This document shows positions 8,451 to 17,260 of a stretch of DNA of 64,000 nt, piece by piece (position 1 is the first letter of the stretch; every line of letters begins with the position of its first letter). This stretch comes from Cylindrospermum sp. NIES-4074 (GTDB taxonomy: Bacteria > Cyanobacteriota > Cyanobacteriia > Cyanobacteriales > Nostocaceae): the NCBI GenBank assembly GCA_003994795.1, contig AP018269.1, forward strand, positions 4,675,677-4,739,676. The letters run 5' to 3'. The position numbers and the translations under genes are program-made. The notes below the pieces were generated by a model. The model saw nothing but the letters and a program-made list of their open reading frames with translations. It did not search any database and had not been told where the DNA came from.

Positions 8451-8846
8451 ATGAAAAAAGTCATGTTTGTGTGCAAGCATAATTCCCGCCGTTCCCAAAT
8501 GGCAGAGGGTTTTATGAGAATCTTAGGAGATGGTAAAATTGCTGCCTCTAGTTCAGGTTTAGCAGCGAGTGAGGTAGACCCCATCACTGTAGAAGTAATG
8601 GCTGAAATAGGTATTGATATTAGTAATCAAAATTCCCAGGCTTTAAGCAACTTTAATCCTGAAGATTACGATGCTGTGATTTCTTTATGTGGTTGTGGGG
8701 TTAATTTACCAGAAGCATGGGTGTTAAGAGAAGTTTTTGAAGATTGGCAACTCGATGATCCGGCAGGACAATCAATTGCAACTTTTCGCCGTGTCCGCGA
8801 TGAGGTTAAGGAACGTGTTGTCAAATTGATAGCCTCTCTCAGTTAA
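8451..8846 (+). CDS. arsC: Arsenate reductase, low-molecular-weight phosphatase type
   Basis: 131 residues of the LMW protein-tyrosine-phosphatase fold. The catalytic P-loop is CKHNSRRS (Cys8 and Arg14, CX5R), and a cysteine pair lies at Cys80 and Cys82 in SLCGCGV. DDPAGQS carries the general-acid Asp. It converts arsenate to arsenite using thiols; cyanobacterial members of this fold use glutathione/glutaredoxin. It is the last gene of the ars operon. Its stop overlaps by 4 bp the 3' end of a convergent small gene. Confidence 0.9.
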   Translation: MKKVMFVCKHNSRRSQMAEGFMRILGDGKIAASSSGLAASEVDPITVEVMAEIGIDISNQNSQALSNFNPEDYDAVISLCGCGVNLPEAWVLREVFEDWQLDDPAGQSIATFRRVRDEVKERVVKLIASLS

Positions 8847-9235
8847 AACCCTGTGATGGGTGTTGGGAGAGGGATAGTTATCGTTACCTCATTTTTCGGT
8901 GCAGTTCTGGTGGATGGGTCAAGAGGGCCTAAACGCGCTAATTTGGTGGCGGGTAGGGGAGGTAAGAAAGGGGTTAAACCCACTGCACCATATCCTACTT
9001 CCGCTGGAATGGCGTTACCAAATCCTCCTGTAGCTGGAGTGCTAGCGTTATTTTTTCCTGTAGTCTCAGGATTAGCGATCGCCCCACCACAAACTTCCTC
9101 GGCCATAGCATCGGGAAGTTCTGCCATGAGGGTAGAAGAGGCAAGTTTAACGTCTGTATACTTATAATCAGCCCTGGTGGCGTTGGGATTTTTATGAGTG
9201 GTGAACATTCGTTTTAGTCCATTTGTATAAGACAC
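8843..9235 (-). CDS. Small protein with double-glycine-like motif; possible secreted peptide precursor
   Basis: 130 residues from a GTG start, or about 121 from the ATG at 9208; neither has a clear ribosome binding site. I do not recognise the whole protein. The N-terminal third contains LMAELPDAMAEEVCGGA (about residues 36-52), which resembles the leader end of double-glycine peptides (acidic/hydrophobic helix ending in GG). The remainder is rich in Gly, Pro, Thr and Ala, ends in ITIPLPTPITGF and has no cysteine, so a disulfide or lanthionine core is unlikely. No maturation or export gene is adjacent. It is convergent with arsC. Confidence 0.5.
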   Translation of the reverse strand: MSYTNGLKRMFTTHKNPNATRADYKYTDVKLASSTLMAELPDAMAEEVCGGAIANPETTGKNNASTPATGGFGNAIPAEVGYGAVGLTPFLPPLPATKLARLGPLDPSTRTAPKNEVTITIPLPTPITGF

Positions 9236-9474
9236 CTTGCCAGAATAAATGAAATAAATTCAATTTAGGATGACCCTTTAGAGATAATTTTAGCTGGCAA
9301 CAATTTTCTTTATTTATCTACAACTATTAATATTAATAAGAGGTTATTAATTATATCAGAAATCACAAGAACAGAAATTTACATTGCTAAATTTTTGCAG
9401 AAATCTATCTCATGGATGATTAATTTTACGTCTATAGTTGGATAACTGTGGCAATGGCATAACAATAGACTAGA

Positions 9475-10536
9475 TTGTTTGCTAATTCACAATCTGTAGT
9501 GATTAATCAACATTCTAAAAACTTTCTTAATCCGCAATTGGTAAAAGATTCAACTAAAGGCTATAAATTTAGCTGGATAGATTGGTTCTGTTTATGGTAT
9601 CCCCCAGGCTGGCTGATTTTATTTAATCGTCACTGGCAGCACTATCACAGTGATCCAGATGGTTGGAATTGGCTAGAGTATGGATTATTTTTAATTCCTG
9701 GCGGCTTTTATTTAGCGCTGCTAAGTCGCTGGTTACGTCTTGGTTTTCGTGCGCCAATCAAAGAAGTAGGAGAATTTGACCCTAAGTATCAACAAGCATT
9801 TGGGGAAGAAATTCTCGCACCGATAGTTAAATATTATTTTCGTGGGGAATTGCAGCAAATTGAGAATTTGCCACTAACAGGCCCAATCATTGTCGTCATG
9901 AATCATGCAGGGATGTGTTTTCCTTGGGACTTTGTGACCTTGGGTTATTTATTAAGTCAAGCTAGAGGATGGGTAGTGCAACCCCTAGCCGGAGTGTCAT
10001 TGTTCGAGCATCCTTGGATGTTGTGGTGGTTACCACCAGGATGGACACAGATTTTAGGTGCTGTGCGAGCGGAGTTGAATGATTTTGAAGCAGCTATACA
10101 AGAGGGTAAAACAGTCCTCTATGCACCGGAAGGTTTACGCGGGCCCCTGAAAGGGTGGTATAAGCGCTATCAACTGCAAAAGTTTGATGTGAGTTTTATG
10201 CAGTTAAGCGATCGCTATCAGGTTCCTATTCTCCCAGTTATTTGCATTGGTAACGAGTCTCTGCATCCTTGGACTGTCAATCTCAAAAAACTGCAACGAC
10301 TCTGCAAATTACCCTTCTTGCCTTTCTCTCCTTTGATGCTCGTCTTGATTTTATTTCCTTCAATGGGCGTTTGGGCAATGAGAAGTCGTCTGCAATACTT
10401 TATACAGCCTTTGGAACCAGCAAGATTAGATACTTATGCTGACAAAAAGCGTGTAGTAATTTATCAACAAGCACAACAATTACGAGCAAAACTGCAATTG
10501 CAAATAAATCAGCTTATAAGAAAAATTTTATACTAG
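9475..10536 (+). CDS. Lysophospholipid acyltransferase-like (PlsC superfamily) membrane protein
   Basis: 353 residues starting at TTG; no upstream ATG fits. It shows acyltransferase landmarks: MNHAGMCFPWD, a relaxed form of the H-X4-D motif (here H-X7-D), and YAPEGLRGPLKG, matching the EG-x-R substrate motif. Hydrophobic segments occur near residues 90-110 and near 275-300. The spacing of the first motif is unusual, so catalysis may differ from standard 1-acylglycerol-3-phosphate acyltransferases. A flavin monooxygenase follows 182 bp downstream on the same strand; the two may act on the same lipid or natural product. Confidence 0.7.
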   Translation: MFANSQSVVINQHSKNFLNPQLVKDSTKGYKFSWIDWFCLWYPPGWLILFNRHWQHYHSDPDGWNWLEYGLFLIPGGFYLALLSRWLRLGFRAPIKEVGEFDPKYQQAFGEEILAPIVKYYFRGELQQIENLPLTGPIIVVMNHAGMCFPWDFVTLGYLLSQARGWVVQPLAGVSLFEHPWMLWWLPPGWTQILGAVRAELNDFEAAIQEGKTVLYAPEGLRGPLKGWYKRYQLQKFDVSFMQLSDRYQVPILPVICIGNESLHPWTVNLKKLQRLCKLPFLPFSPLMLVLILFPSMGVWAMRSRLQYFIQPLEPARLDTYADKKRVVIYQQAQQLRAKLQLQINQLIRKILY

Positions 10537-10718
10537 TTAGTGCCAGGACATAAATTACTTGTTATTTTAGTAATATTCTATAAATCTAAGCTGTGTAATA
10601 TATACATTCATTATTGCTTTAATAAGTAATAGTGAATTTTGCGTATTAACACTTAGCAAAATGAGCTTGGCTTAGATTCAACTCAGCAGAAATACTCTCA
10701 GTATTTACCCATAAACAA

Positions 10719-12260
10719 ATGGAAAACAAAAAAATTTGCGTGATTGGGGCTGGAATCAGCGGTCTAGTAACAGCTAAAACTTTTGTTGAGCAGGGCTACG
10801 AAGTTACCGTATTCGAGAAGCAAGCAGGGCTTGGTGGCGTCTGGGAAAAATCTCGAACTTACCCAGGACTATCCACCCAGAGCATCGGTAAAACATACTG
10901 TTTCTCCGATTTCCCCATGCCTGCGTCCTACCCAGAGTGGCCCACAGCAGAGAATATACGTAATTACTTAGAGTCCTACACCCGGCATTTTGGAATTAGT
11001 GAGAAGATTCGCTTCCAAACAAATGTTACCGATGTTTCCAGAACAACTGGATCAAGACCAGGATGGGTAGTTACTGTCAGGGTGAAATACCCTCATGGAA
11101 ATGAGATAGAAGAAAAGCACGAATTTGACTTTGTAGTGGTGTGCAATGGAACAGCTAGCAGCACAAGACTACCTTCCCTACCAGGTAAGGACGAGTTCAC
11201 TGCATCTGGAGGACAGGTACTACATTCTACAGAGTTTAATGACACATCAATTATTGAGGGTAAGCGGGTAGTGGTGTTGGGTGGTGGCAAGTCTGCGTGT
11301 GACATTGCCACCGTAGCTGCAAATCAGGCTCAAGAATGTAGCCTCGTCTTCAGAACACCCATGTGGATGCTTCCTAAATTTTTCCTGGGTTTAGTAAACA
11401 TGAAATACATTTTATTAACCCGATTTTCAGAGGTTTGGTTCCCCTATCGTCAAATGAGGGGGGCAGAAAAATTATTGCATACTGTTGGAAAGCCGCTAGT
11501 ATGGGCTTTTTGGCGCCTTGTTGAGCTTTTGGTACGCTTACAACTAGGGCTTGATAGTTGTGGTTTTGTACCCCAAAAACGGCTAAATCAGATTGAATGT
11601 AGCGTTGCTATAGCTCCTCAAGATTTCTTCAAGTACATACGTTCTGGAAAAATCCAGACAATTAAAACAACCATCACCAAGTTTATTCCTGGTGGCGTAG
11701 AATTAGCCAATGGTCAGCAGTTACAGGCAGATATAGTAATTTTGGGTACAGGTTTTCACCAAGAAATTCCCTTTTTAGAAGAAAAATATCGTCAGCAGGT
11801 AGTAGATAAGGAGGGTAATTTTCACCTCTACCGCCATCTAATTAACCCTAATATTCCGCAGATGGGTTTTGTTGGCTATAACGCCACCTTCTTTGTTCCC
11901 TTGTCATCAGAAGTGGGAGCTTGGTGGCTGGTAGAGTATGTTAAAGGCAATTTGTCATTGCCCTCACCGTCAGAGATGATCCAAGACACCACAGCAGAGT
12001 TAGATTGGATGAAGAATCAATTCGGTTTTGTTGCAGATCAGGGAACTTGTCTGGTAGCGTTTTCCTTGCGCTACATTAACCAGTTGATCAAGGACATATA
12101 TGGAACTGATGAGCTTGTGGTGTGGAAGGGACTTTCCCAATTTATGATGCCAGTTGACGTATCTGTGTACCAGAAACTGAGACAAAAATTAAATTCGCAA
12201 AGGCTGAGAAATATCGATGATTCTCGGCGTAGTGAGACAGTAGGAGTGAGACAAAACTAA
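10719..12260 (+). CDS. Flavin-containing monooxygenase (FMO/Baeyer-Villiger type)
   Basis: 513 residues. The FAD-binding Rossmann motif is CVIGAGISGLVTA (residues 7-19), followed by GGVWEKSRTYPGLSTQ. A second nucleotide motif VVVLGGGKSACDIA (about 188-201) binds NADPH. The FMO-type linker appears in altered form as GGQVLHSTEFND. VILGTGFHQEIPFL is the C-terminal ATG-like motif. Such enzymes insert one oxygen atom at N, S or carbonyl carbon. No further pathway genes are adjacent except the acyltransferase, so the substrate is open. It is convergent with the regulator gene, 2 bp away. Confidence 0.85.
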   Translation: MENKKICVIGAGISGLVTAKTFVEQGYEVTVFEKQAGLGGVWEKSRTYPGLSTQSIGKTYCFSDFPMPASYPEWPTAENIRNYLESYTRHFGISEKIRFQTNVTDVSRTTGSRPGWVVTVRVKYPHGNEIEEKHEFDFVVVCNGTASSTRLPSLPGKDEFTASGGQVLHSTEFNDTSIIEGKRVVVLGGGKSACDIATVAANQAQECSLVFRTPMWMLPKFFLGLVNMKYILLTRFSEVWFPYRQMRGAEKLLHTVGKPLVWAFWRLVELLVRLQLGLDSCGFVPQKRLNQIECSVAIAPQDFFKYIRSGKIQTIKTTITKFIPGGVELANGQQLQADIVILGTGFHQEIPFLEEKYRQQVVDKEGNFHLYRHLINPNIPQMGFVGYNATFFVPLSSEVGAWWLVEYVKGNLSLPSPSEMIQDTTAELDWMKNQFGFVADQGTCLVAFSLRYINQLIKDIYGTDELVVWKGLSQFMMPVDVSVYQKLRQKLNSQRLRNIDDSRRSETVGVRQN

Positions 12261-12262
12261 AC

Positions 12263-12976
12263 CTACACTAACTCCATACCAGCACCGAAGCGATAACCTT
12301 TACCGTAGACGGTGTGAATTAGTGGAGTGTCACTACTTACTTCAATCTTACGGCGTACCAGACGAATTAATGCTGCAATCACATTACTACCAGGTTGTTC
12401 GCCATCTTGCCATAAATGTTGCAAAATCTGAGCGTGAGTTAGTAGTTGTCCGGTGTGTTCCATAAAGTATTGCAGCAACTGGCTTTCTTTTTGAGATAGC
12501 TCAATAATCCTACCTTGGCGATAGGCTACTTGGTTTTCAATATCGAGTTCTAAATCAGCTACCGTCAGGCGTCCTGTTGTATTACTATATGACTCCACAC
12601 CGGAGCGCCGTAACAAGGCCCGGACTCTTGCTAGTAACTCCCGTAGTTCAAAGGGTTTCACCAAGTAGTCATCTGCACCGGCATCTAAACCTGCCACGCG
12701 ATCGTCTAGAGTGTCTTTAGCCGTGAGAAACAATACAGGTGTGGTTTTGCCTTGGCGTCGCAGTTGTTGACAAATCTCCAAACCCGTTTTTCCTGGCAGC
12801 ATCCAATCTAAAATTAGTAAATCATAACTGCCTGCTTGCGCCAGGTTGCTGCCATTTGTCCCATCATAAGCCGCATCGACACCGTAACCCTCACGAGTTA
12901 ATATGCGGCTTAAGGGATCAGTGAGTTCAACTTCATCATCAACTAATAAAATTCTCATGCTGCTTGTGGTGAGCAT
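12263..12976 (-). CDS. OmpR/PhoB-family response regulator
   Basis: 237 residues, or 231 from the internal ATG at 12958 (MRILLVDDE), which fits the family better. The receiver domain has acidic pocket DDE, phosphoacceptor Asp in [13 protein letters not shown] and the Lys of YLVKPFE. The C-terminal winged helix runs from about 130 to the end ([13 protein letters not shown] ... VYGKGYRFG). No partner kinase is adjacent, so it may be an orphan or pair with a kinase elsewhere. It is divergent from hisG with only about 40-60 bp between starts. Confidence 0.88.
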   Translation of the reverse strand: MLTTSSMRILLVDDEVELTDPLSRILTREGYGVDAAYDGTNGSNLAQAGSYDLLILDWMLPGKTGLEICQQLRRQGKTTPVLFLTAKDTLDDRVAGLDAGADDYLVKPFELRELLARVRALLRRSGVESYSNTTGRLTVADLELDIENQVAYRQGRIIELSQKESQLLQYFMEHTGQLLTHAQILQHLWQDGEQPGSNVIAALIRLVRRKIEVSSDTPLIHTVYGKGYRFGAGMELV

Positions 12977-13017
12977 ATAGAGATATTCTCAATATTAATA
13001 AACTGTCAAGAAAAAGA

Positions 13018-13662
13018 ATGCTGACTGTTGCACTGCCGAAAGGGGAACTACTTAAAAATAGCATCCGCCTACTACAATCTGTGGGATTAGACTTTAGTGC
13101 TTTTTTAGATTCAGGAACCCGCCAACTGCAAATTCCTGACGCTAGCGGACAAGCAAAAGCACTGCTGGTACGGGCGCAAGATGTACCTGTTTATGTAGAA
13201 TATGGCCAGGCACAACTAGGGATTGTGGGTTATGATGTGCTGCGGGAGAAACAGCCACAAGTTGCACATTTAGTTGATTTGCAGTTTGGGCATTGTCGGA
13301 TGTCTGTGGCGGTTAAAGCATCTAGCGCCTACCAACTGCCTTTAGATTTGCCACCTCATGGACGAGTTGCTTCTAAGTATGTGAATTGTGCGCGGGAATA
13401 TTTTCAAAGTTTGGATCTACCTGTGGAAATAGTACAGTTGTATGGATCAGTAGAACTAGGCCCAATTACAGGGATGTCTGAGGCGATTGTCGATTTAGTT
13501 TCTACAGGGCGGACTTTGCGCGAAAATGGTTTGATTGAGATTGCTACCTTATATCAAAGCACGGCCCGGTTGATTGCCCACCCGTTGAGTTATCGTCTGA
13601 ATACGGGTAATTTGCATAGATTAGTTGAACAGATGCGGGAGACAGTTTTGGCAGCAGTTTAA
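13018..13662 (+). CDS. hisG: ATP phosphoribosyltransferase, short form
   Basis: 214 residues. First step of histidine synthesis (ATP plus PRPP). The N-terminus [15 protein letters not shown] and the PRPP-binding loop [20 protein letters not shown] are characteristic. The length shows the short form, which lacks the C-terminal regulatory domain and works with HisZ; hisZ is not in the window. Histidine genes are scattered in cyanobacteria, and hisH is 35 kb away here. Confidence 0.95.
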   Translation: MLTVALPKGELLKNSIRLLQSVGLDFSAFLDSGTRQLQIPDASGQAKALLVRAQDVPVYVEYGQAQLGIVGYDVLREKQPQVAHLVDLQFGHCRMSVAVKASSAYQLPLDLPPHGRVASKYVNCAREYFQSLDLPVEIVQLYGSVELGPITGMSEAIVDLVSTGRTLRENGLIEIATLYQSTARLIAHPLSYRLNTGNLHRLVEQMRETVLAAV

Positions 13663-13688
13663 TTATTCATTGTCGAAACCATATTTTG

Positions 13689-13725
13689 AGCGATCGCTAA
13701 TCATGTTGCAAGCGATCGCTTTTTT
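13689..13725 (+). terminator. Terminator-like hairpin built from two HIP1 sites
   Basis: Two copies of AGCGATCGCT (13689-13698 and 13711-13720) pair into a 10-bp stem with a 12-nt loop, followed by TTTTTT. It lies 27 bp after hisG and would serve as its rho-independent terminator. Use of HIP1 octamers as terminator arms recurs at 21850-21877. Confidence 0.7.
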
Positions 13726-13881
13726 GATGCCAGAAAGCAACTGATGTTTAATTTGATCAATTCCCAAAGGGCGGCTGAACATTATATTACTTCTAACTTC
13801 TGAATGTCTACACTAGAATTATTTCCATAGTCGAAACTTATCTTTAGATGATTGTTAAGTTAGCTTTTTTAATCAAAATGT

Positions 13882-16410
13882 ATGAAATCTAGCTCAAATC
13901 ATAGCGAAGCGGCGAGATTGGAAGCTCTCCACCAGTATCAGATCCTAGATACTGAACCAGAAGCAGCCTACGACAATCTGGCCCGGTTAGCTGCTTTCAT
14001 TTGTGGCACTCCCATAGTCTTGGTCAATTTCATTGATGAAAACCGCCAGTGGTTTAAGGCTAAACTAGGTATAGAATTAACCGAAATGCCGCGAAATGTG
14101 GGGTTATCTTACCTTTGCTGCGAGCGGCGTGATGTTGTGGTAGTTCCAGATACGTTAGCTGACGAGCGGTTGGCAAAAAATGCGGTAGTAATAAACTATC
14201 CCTTTGTGCGGTTTTATGCAGGTGTACCCCTGATGACACCCCAAGGAGATATGCTGGGTACTCTCTGCGTGATTGACCAAGTACCACGGGAACTGAGCCA
14301 AAAACAAGTGGAAGCGCTGATGGCTCTAAGTCGCTTGGTAATTGACCAACTGGAACTTAGGCGGAGTGTAGCAGAAGTATCCCGGATTAGTGGGGAACTC
14401 GTGGAGCAAGAGCAGACTGCACGCGTTACCTCAGAAGTGGCGAGAAACCGGGTCTCTAATATACTTGAAAGTATCACTGATGCCTTTTTTGCCCTTGATC
14501 AAGAGTGGCGATTTACTTATGTTAATCGTCAAGCAGAACGGATTTGGCAGAAAACCCAGGATGAGCTAATTGGGAAAAACATTTGGCAAGTTTTTCCAGA
14601 GACAATAGGTACAATTTTTGATCACGAATATCATCGCGTAATTTCACAACAATCCAGTGTGGAATTTGAGGCGTTTAATCCACTACTTAACCGCTACTTT
14701 CAAGTTCACGCTTATCCAGCACGGAATGGCTTATCTGTGTATTTTCAGGATATTACTGAACGCAGGCAAACAGCTACAGCGCTGCGTTCAAGTGAAGAAC
14801 GCTGGCAGTTGGCCTTACAAGGTAATAATGATGGAATTTGGGATTGGAACCTGAAGACTAACGAAGTATTTTTCTCAACTCGTTGGAAGGAAATGCTGGG
14901 TTATGCAGACCATGAGCTTGCTAACCACATGGATGAATGGACTAAACGAGTTCATCCTGATGATTTGGGTTGGGTGTTGCAAGCTGTGGAGGATCACTGT
15001 GCTAAAGTCACGCCGTTTTATGTAACTGAGCATCGGATGCAGTGCAAAAACGGGAATTATAAATGGATTTTGTCTCGTGCACATGCGTTATGGGATGAAG
15101 CTGGCAATGTGGTGCGGATGGTAGGTTCCCATACAGATATTACTGAACGCAAACGAGCAGAAGAAGAATTACAGCGGCAGAATTGGCGATCGCAACTATT
15201 CGCAGAAATTACCCTGAAAATTCGGGAATCTTTACAACTAGAAGAAATTCTCCAGACTACGGTTAAAGAAGTACAAAAACTATTACAAGCTGACCGAGTT
15301 TTGATTTTTCAACTGCGGGCTGATGGTTCAGGAATAGTGGTACAAGAAGCGGTGTTACCTGGTTGGCCTGTGGTTCTGGGACGAAACCTGGTCGATCCCT
15401 GCTTTCAGGAAGATTACTTAGACAAATATCGTCAAGGCAGAGTGAGCGTACTTCCAGATATTGAAAAAGCTGATATCCAACCTTGCCATCGGGAATTTCT
15501 CCAGCAGTTTAGCGTCCAAGCTCATCTTGTAGTGCCGATTTTGATGAGGGATGGCATTTGGGGTTTACTAATTGCCCAGCAGTGTGCTCATCCTCGTCAA
15601 TGGAACAGCTTTGAATTGGATCTGTTGCAACAATTGGCAAACCAAATAGGTATTGCTCTGTCCCAAGCACAACTTTTAGAACAAGAAACCCGCCAACGGG
15701 AGGAACTCGCCCGTTCCAATGCCGAATTAGAACAGTTTGCTTATGTAGCATCTCACGATTTGCAAGAACCTTTACGCATGGTGACAAGTTATATCCAATT
15801 GCTAGAACGCAGATACAAGAATCAGCTAGATGCAAGCGCGGATCAGTTCATCGCCTATGCTGTAGACGGGGCGCAGCGGATGCAAACCCTGATTAATGAC
15901 CTGTTGAATTATTCCCGTGTCAGTTCCCGTGGACAACCGTTTGTACTTGTTGATTGTAATGTGGCTTTAGAGAAAGCGATCGCTAATTTACAAGTCACTA
16001 TTGCAGAAAGTGGCGCAGTTATTACCCACGACCCCTTACCCGAAATCTTAGCTGATGCCACACAAATCACCCAGGTTTTTCAAAACCTCATCGCTAACGC
16101 CATCAAATTCCACCGGGAACTACCGCCACAAGTTCATATTGGGGCAGTTAGGAGAGATGGGGGAGATGAGGGAGATGGGGGAGCAGGGGGAGAAATTCTG
16201 ACTCAAAACTCAGAATTCACCACTCAAAACTCACCACTCAAAACTCAGCACTCAGCACTCAGCACTCAGCACTCAGCACTCAGCACTCAGCACTCAGCAC
16301 TCAGCACTCAGCACTCAGCACTCCGTCCTCAGCACTCCGTCCTCAGCACTCAAAACTCACTGAGCAAAATCAATGGTTGTTCTGGGTGCGTGATAATGGT
16401 ATTGGGATAG
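13882..16410 (+). CDS. Cyanobacteriochrome sensor histidine kinase, frameshifted in the ATPase domain
   Basis: 842 codons. Domains: GAF (about 15-160), PAS (190-295), PAS (305-425), bilin-type GAF (435-598), HisKA with His625 ([12 protein letters not shown]), and the start of HATPase_c with its N-box (Asn735/Asn739). The second GAF has the cyanobacteriochrome cysteine in PCH (Cys535-His536) and a DPCF motif (505-508), matching the DXCF subgroup with two chromophore-contacting cysteines. After residue 757 the HATPase is interrupted by repeat-encoded sequence (DGGDEG, then HSALSTQ units), and the frame then runs to an early stop; the G-boxes are in another frame (16377-16604). As sequenced the kinase should be inactive unless the repeat number changes. 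An Rcp1-type regulator follows. Confidence 0.85.
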   Translation: MKSSSNHSEAARLEALHQYQILDTEPEAAYDNLARLAAFICGTPIVLVNFIDENRQWFKAKLGIELTEMPRNVGLSYLCCERRDVVVVPDTLADERLAKNAVVINYPFVRFYAGVPLMTPQGDMLGTLCVIDQVPRELSQKQVEALMALSRLVIDQLELRRSVAEVSRISGELVEQEQTARVTSEVARNRVSNILESITDAFFALDQEWRFTYVNRQAERIWQKTQDELIGKNIWQVFPETIGTIFDHEYHRVISQQSSVEFEAFNPLLNRYFQVHAYPARNGLSVYFQDITERRQTATALRSSEERWQLALQGNNDGIWDWNLKTNEVFFSTRWKEMLGYADHELANHMDEWTKRVHPDDLGWVLQAVEDHCAKVTPFYVTEHRMQCKNGNYKWILSRAHALWDEAGNVVRMVGSHTDITERKRAEEELQRQNWRSQLFAEITLKIRESLQLEEILQTTVKEVQKLLQADRVLIFQLRADGSGIVVQEAVLPGWPVVLGRNLVDPCFQEDYLDKYRQGRVSVLPDIEKADIQPCHREFLQQFSVQAHLVVPILMRDGIWGLLIAQQCAHPRQWNSFELDLLQQLANQIGIALSQAQLLEQETRQREELARSNAELEQFAYVASHDLQEPLRMVTSYIQLLERRYKNQLDASADQFIAYAVDGAQRMQTLINDLLNYSRVSSRGQPFVLVDCNVALEKAIANLQVTIAESGAVITHDPLPEILADATQITQVFQNLIANAIKFHRELPPQVHIGAVRRDGGDEGDGGAGGEILTQNSEFTTQNSPLKTQHSALSTQHSALSTQHSALSTQHSALRPQHSVLSTQNSLSKINGCSGCVIMVLG
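16243..16354. repeat. Heptanucleotide tandem array inside the kinase gene
   Basis: Eleven perfect copies of ACTCAGC (16243-16319) are followed by about five degenerate units (ACTCCGT, CCTCAGC, ACTCCGT, CCTCAGC, ACTCAAA). Just upstream are ACTCAAA/ACTCACC variants and a GGGGGAGAT-type stretch (16150-16195). Seven is not a multiple of three, so each gain or loss of a unit changes the downstream frame. All three frames through the array read the same stop-free HSALSTQ cycle. One unit gained, or two lost, would join the two parts of the kinase. A second short array of the same heptamer is at 50133-50160. Confidence 0.95.
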
Positions 16411-16604
16411 AATCACAGTATGCTGAACGCATTTTCGTAATTTTTCAGCGTTTGCACGGTAGAGGCAAATATCCGGGTACTGGTATTGGTCTGGCAATTT
16501 GTAAAAAGATTATAGAACGCCACGGTGGTAGCATCTGGGTTGAGTCAGAATTGGGTCAAGGCTCGATTTTCTACTTCACCATTGCCGACAAAACAGGACA
16601 ATAA
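16377..16604 (+). pseudogene. Detached C-terminal HATPase part of the cyanobacteriochrome kinase
   Basis: This frame encodes the missing end of the histidine kinase ATPase domain: [13 protein letters not shown] (G1/N box), then [20 protein letters not shown] (F and G2 boxes) and [13 protein letters not shown]. The first possible start (TTG 16377) is inside the domain, so it is not an independent gene. The frame is open without stops back through the heptamer array, and is offset from the upstream part so that a net +1 base (one added 7-bp unit) would make a full-length kinase. Confidence 0.85.
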
Positions 16605-16829
16605 GACAGGGTGTGGGGTATAGTCCAAAGAAATTAGTGTTAGTGCTGGCCCCCACTGATTGAAAACCACCAAGTCTGAGATTTAGTGCTTGCTCTGTAC
16701 CCTTGTTGGTGTAAAAGGCAGGATGTACAAATATATGATTTTTTGGTTCATCCCCGAAGGAAGCAACCCGAAGGAAGCAACCCTAACCCTTAATTTTGAT
16801 CAGCAATCGTGAATACTCTCACAGCGATT

Positions 16830-17255
16830 ATGCCTATTGAGGTTTTGTTGGTGGAAGACAACCCTGGTGATGCCCAACTCATCCGCATCGCTTTAGAAGA
16901 TAGCAAAGTCTCAATCAACCTGAATGTAGTTGAAGATGGCGTCGAGGCAATGGCATTTTTACGCAAGCAGGAAAAATATCATCAAGTGCCGAACCCTGAT
17001 ATTGTGTTGCTTGATTTAAACCTGCCGAAAAAAGACGGGAGGGAAGTATTGGCAGAAATTAAAGCCGATACTGTTCTCCGGCGAATTCCTGTAGTCGTGC
17101 TGACGACTTCCCAAGCGGAAGAAGATATACTCAAGGCTTATAGTTTAGCTGCTAACTGCTATATAACTAAGCCAGTTGATTTTGATCAGTTCGTTAAAAT
17201 TGTACAGTCCATAGAAAATTTTTGGTTTGCGATCGTCAAGCTGCCACCGGGGTAA
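16830..17255 (+). CDS. Rcp1-type single-domain response regulator
   Basis: About 141 residues from ATG 16830 (a GTG start at 16809 would add seven). It is a stand-alone receiver domain of the phytochrome-partner Rcp1 group: LLVEDNPGDAQLIRIALE, phosphoacceptor Asp in IVLLDLNLPKKDGREVL, and conserved Lys in ITKPVDFDQF. There is no output domain. It lies just downstream of the cyanobacteriochrome kinase and 5 bp before a hybrid kinase that begins with a similar receiver, suggesting a phosphorelay among the three. Confidence 0.88.
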   Translation: MPIEVLLVEDNPGDAQLIRIALEDSKVSINLNVVEDGVEAMAFLRKQEKYHQVPNPDIVLLDLNLPKKDGREVLAEIKADTVLRRIPVVVLTTSQAEEDILKAYSLAANCYITKPVDFDQFVKIVQSIENFWFAIVKLPPG

Positions 17256-17260
17256 TAGTA

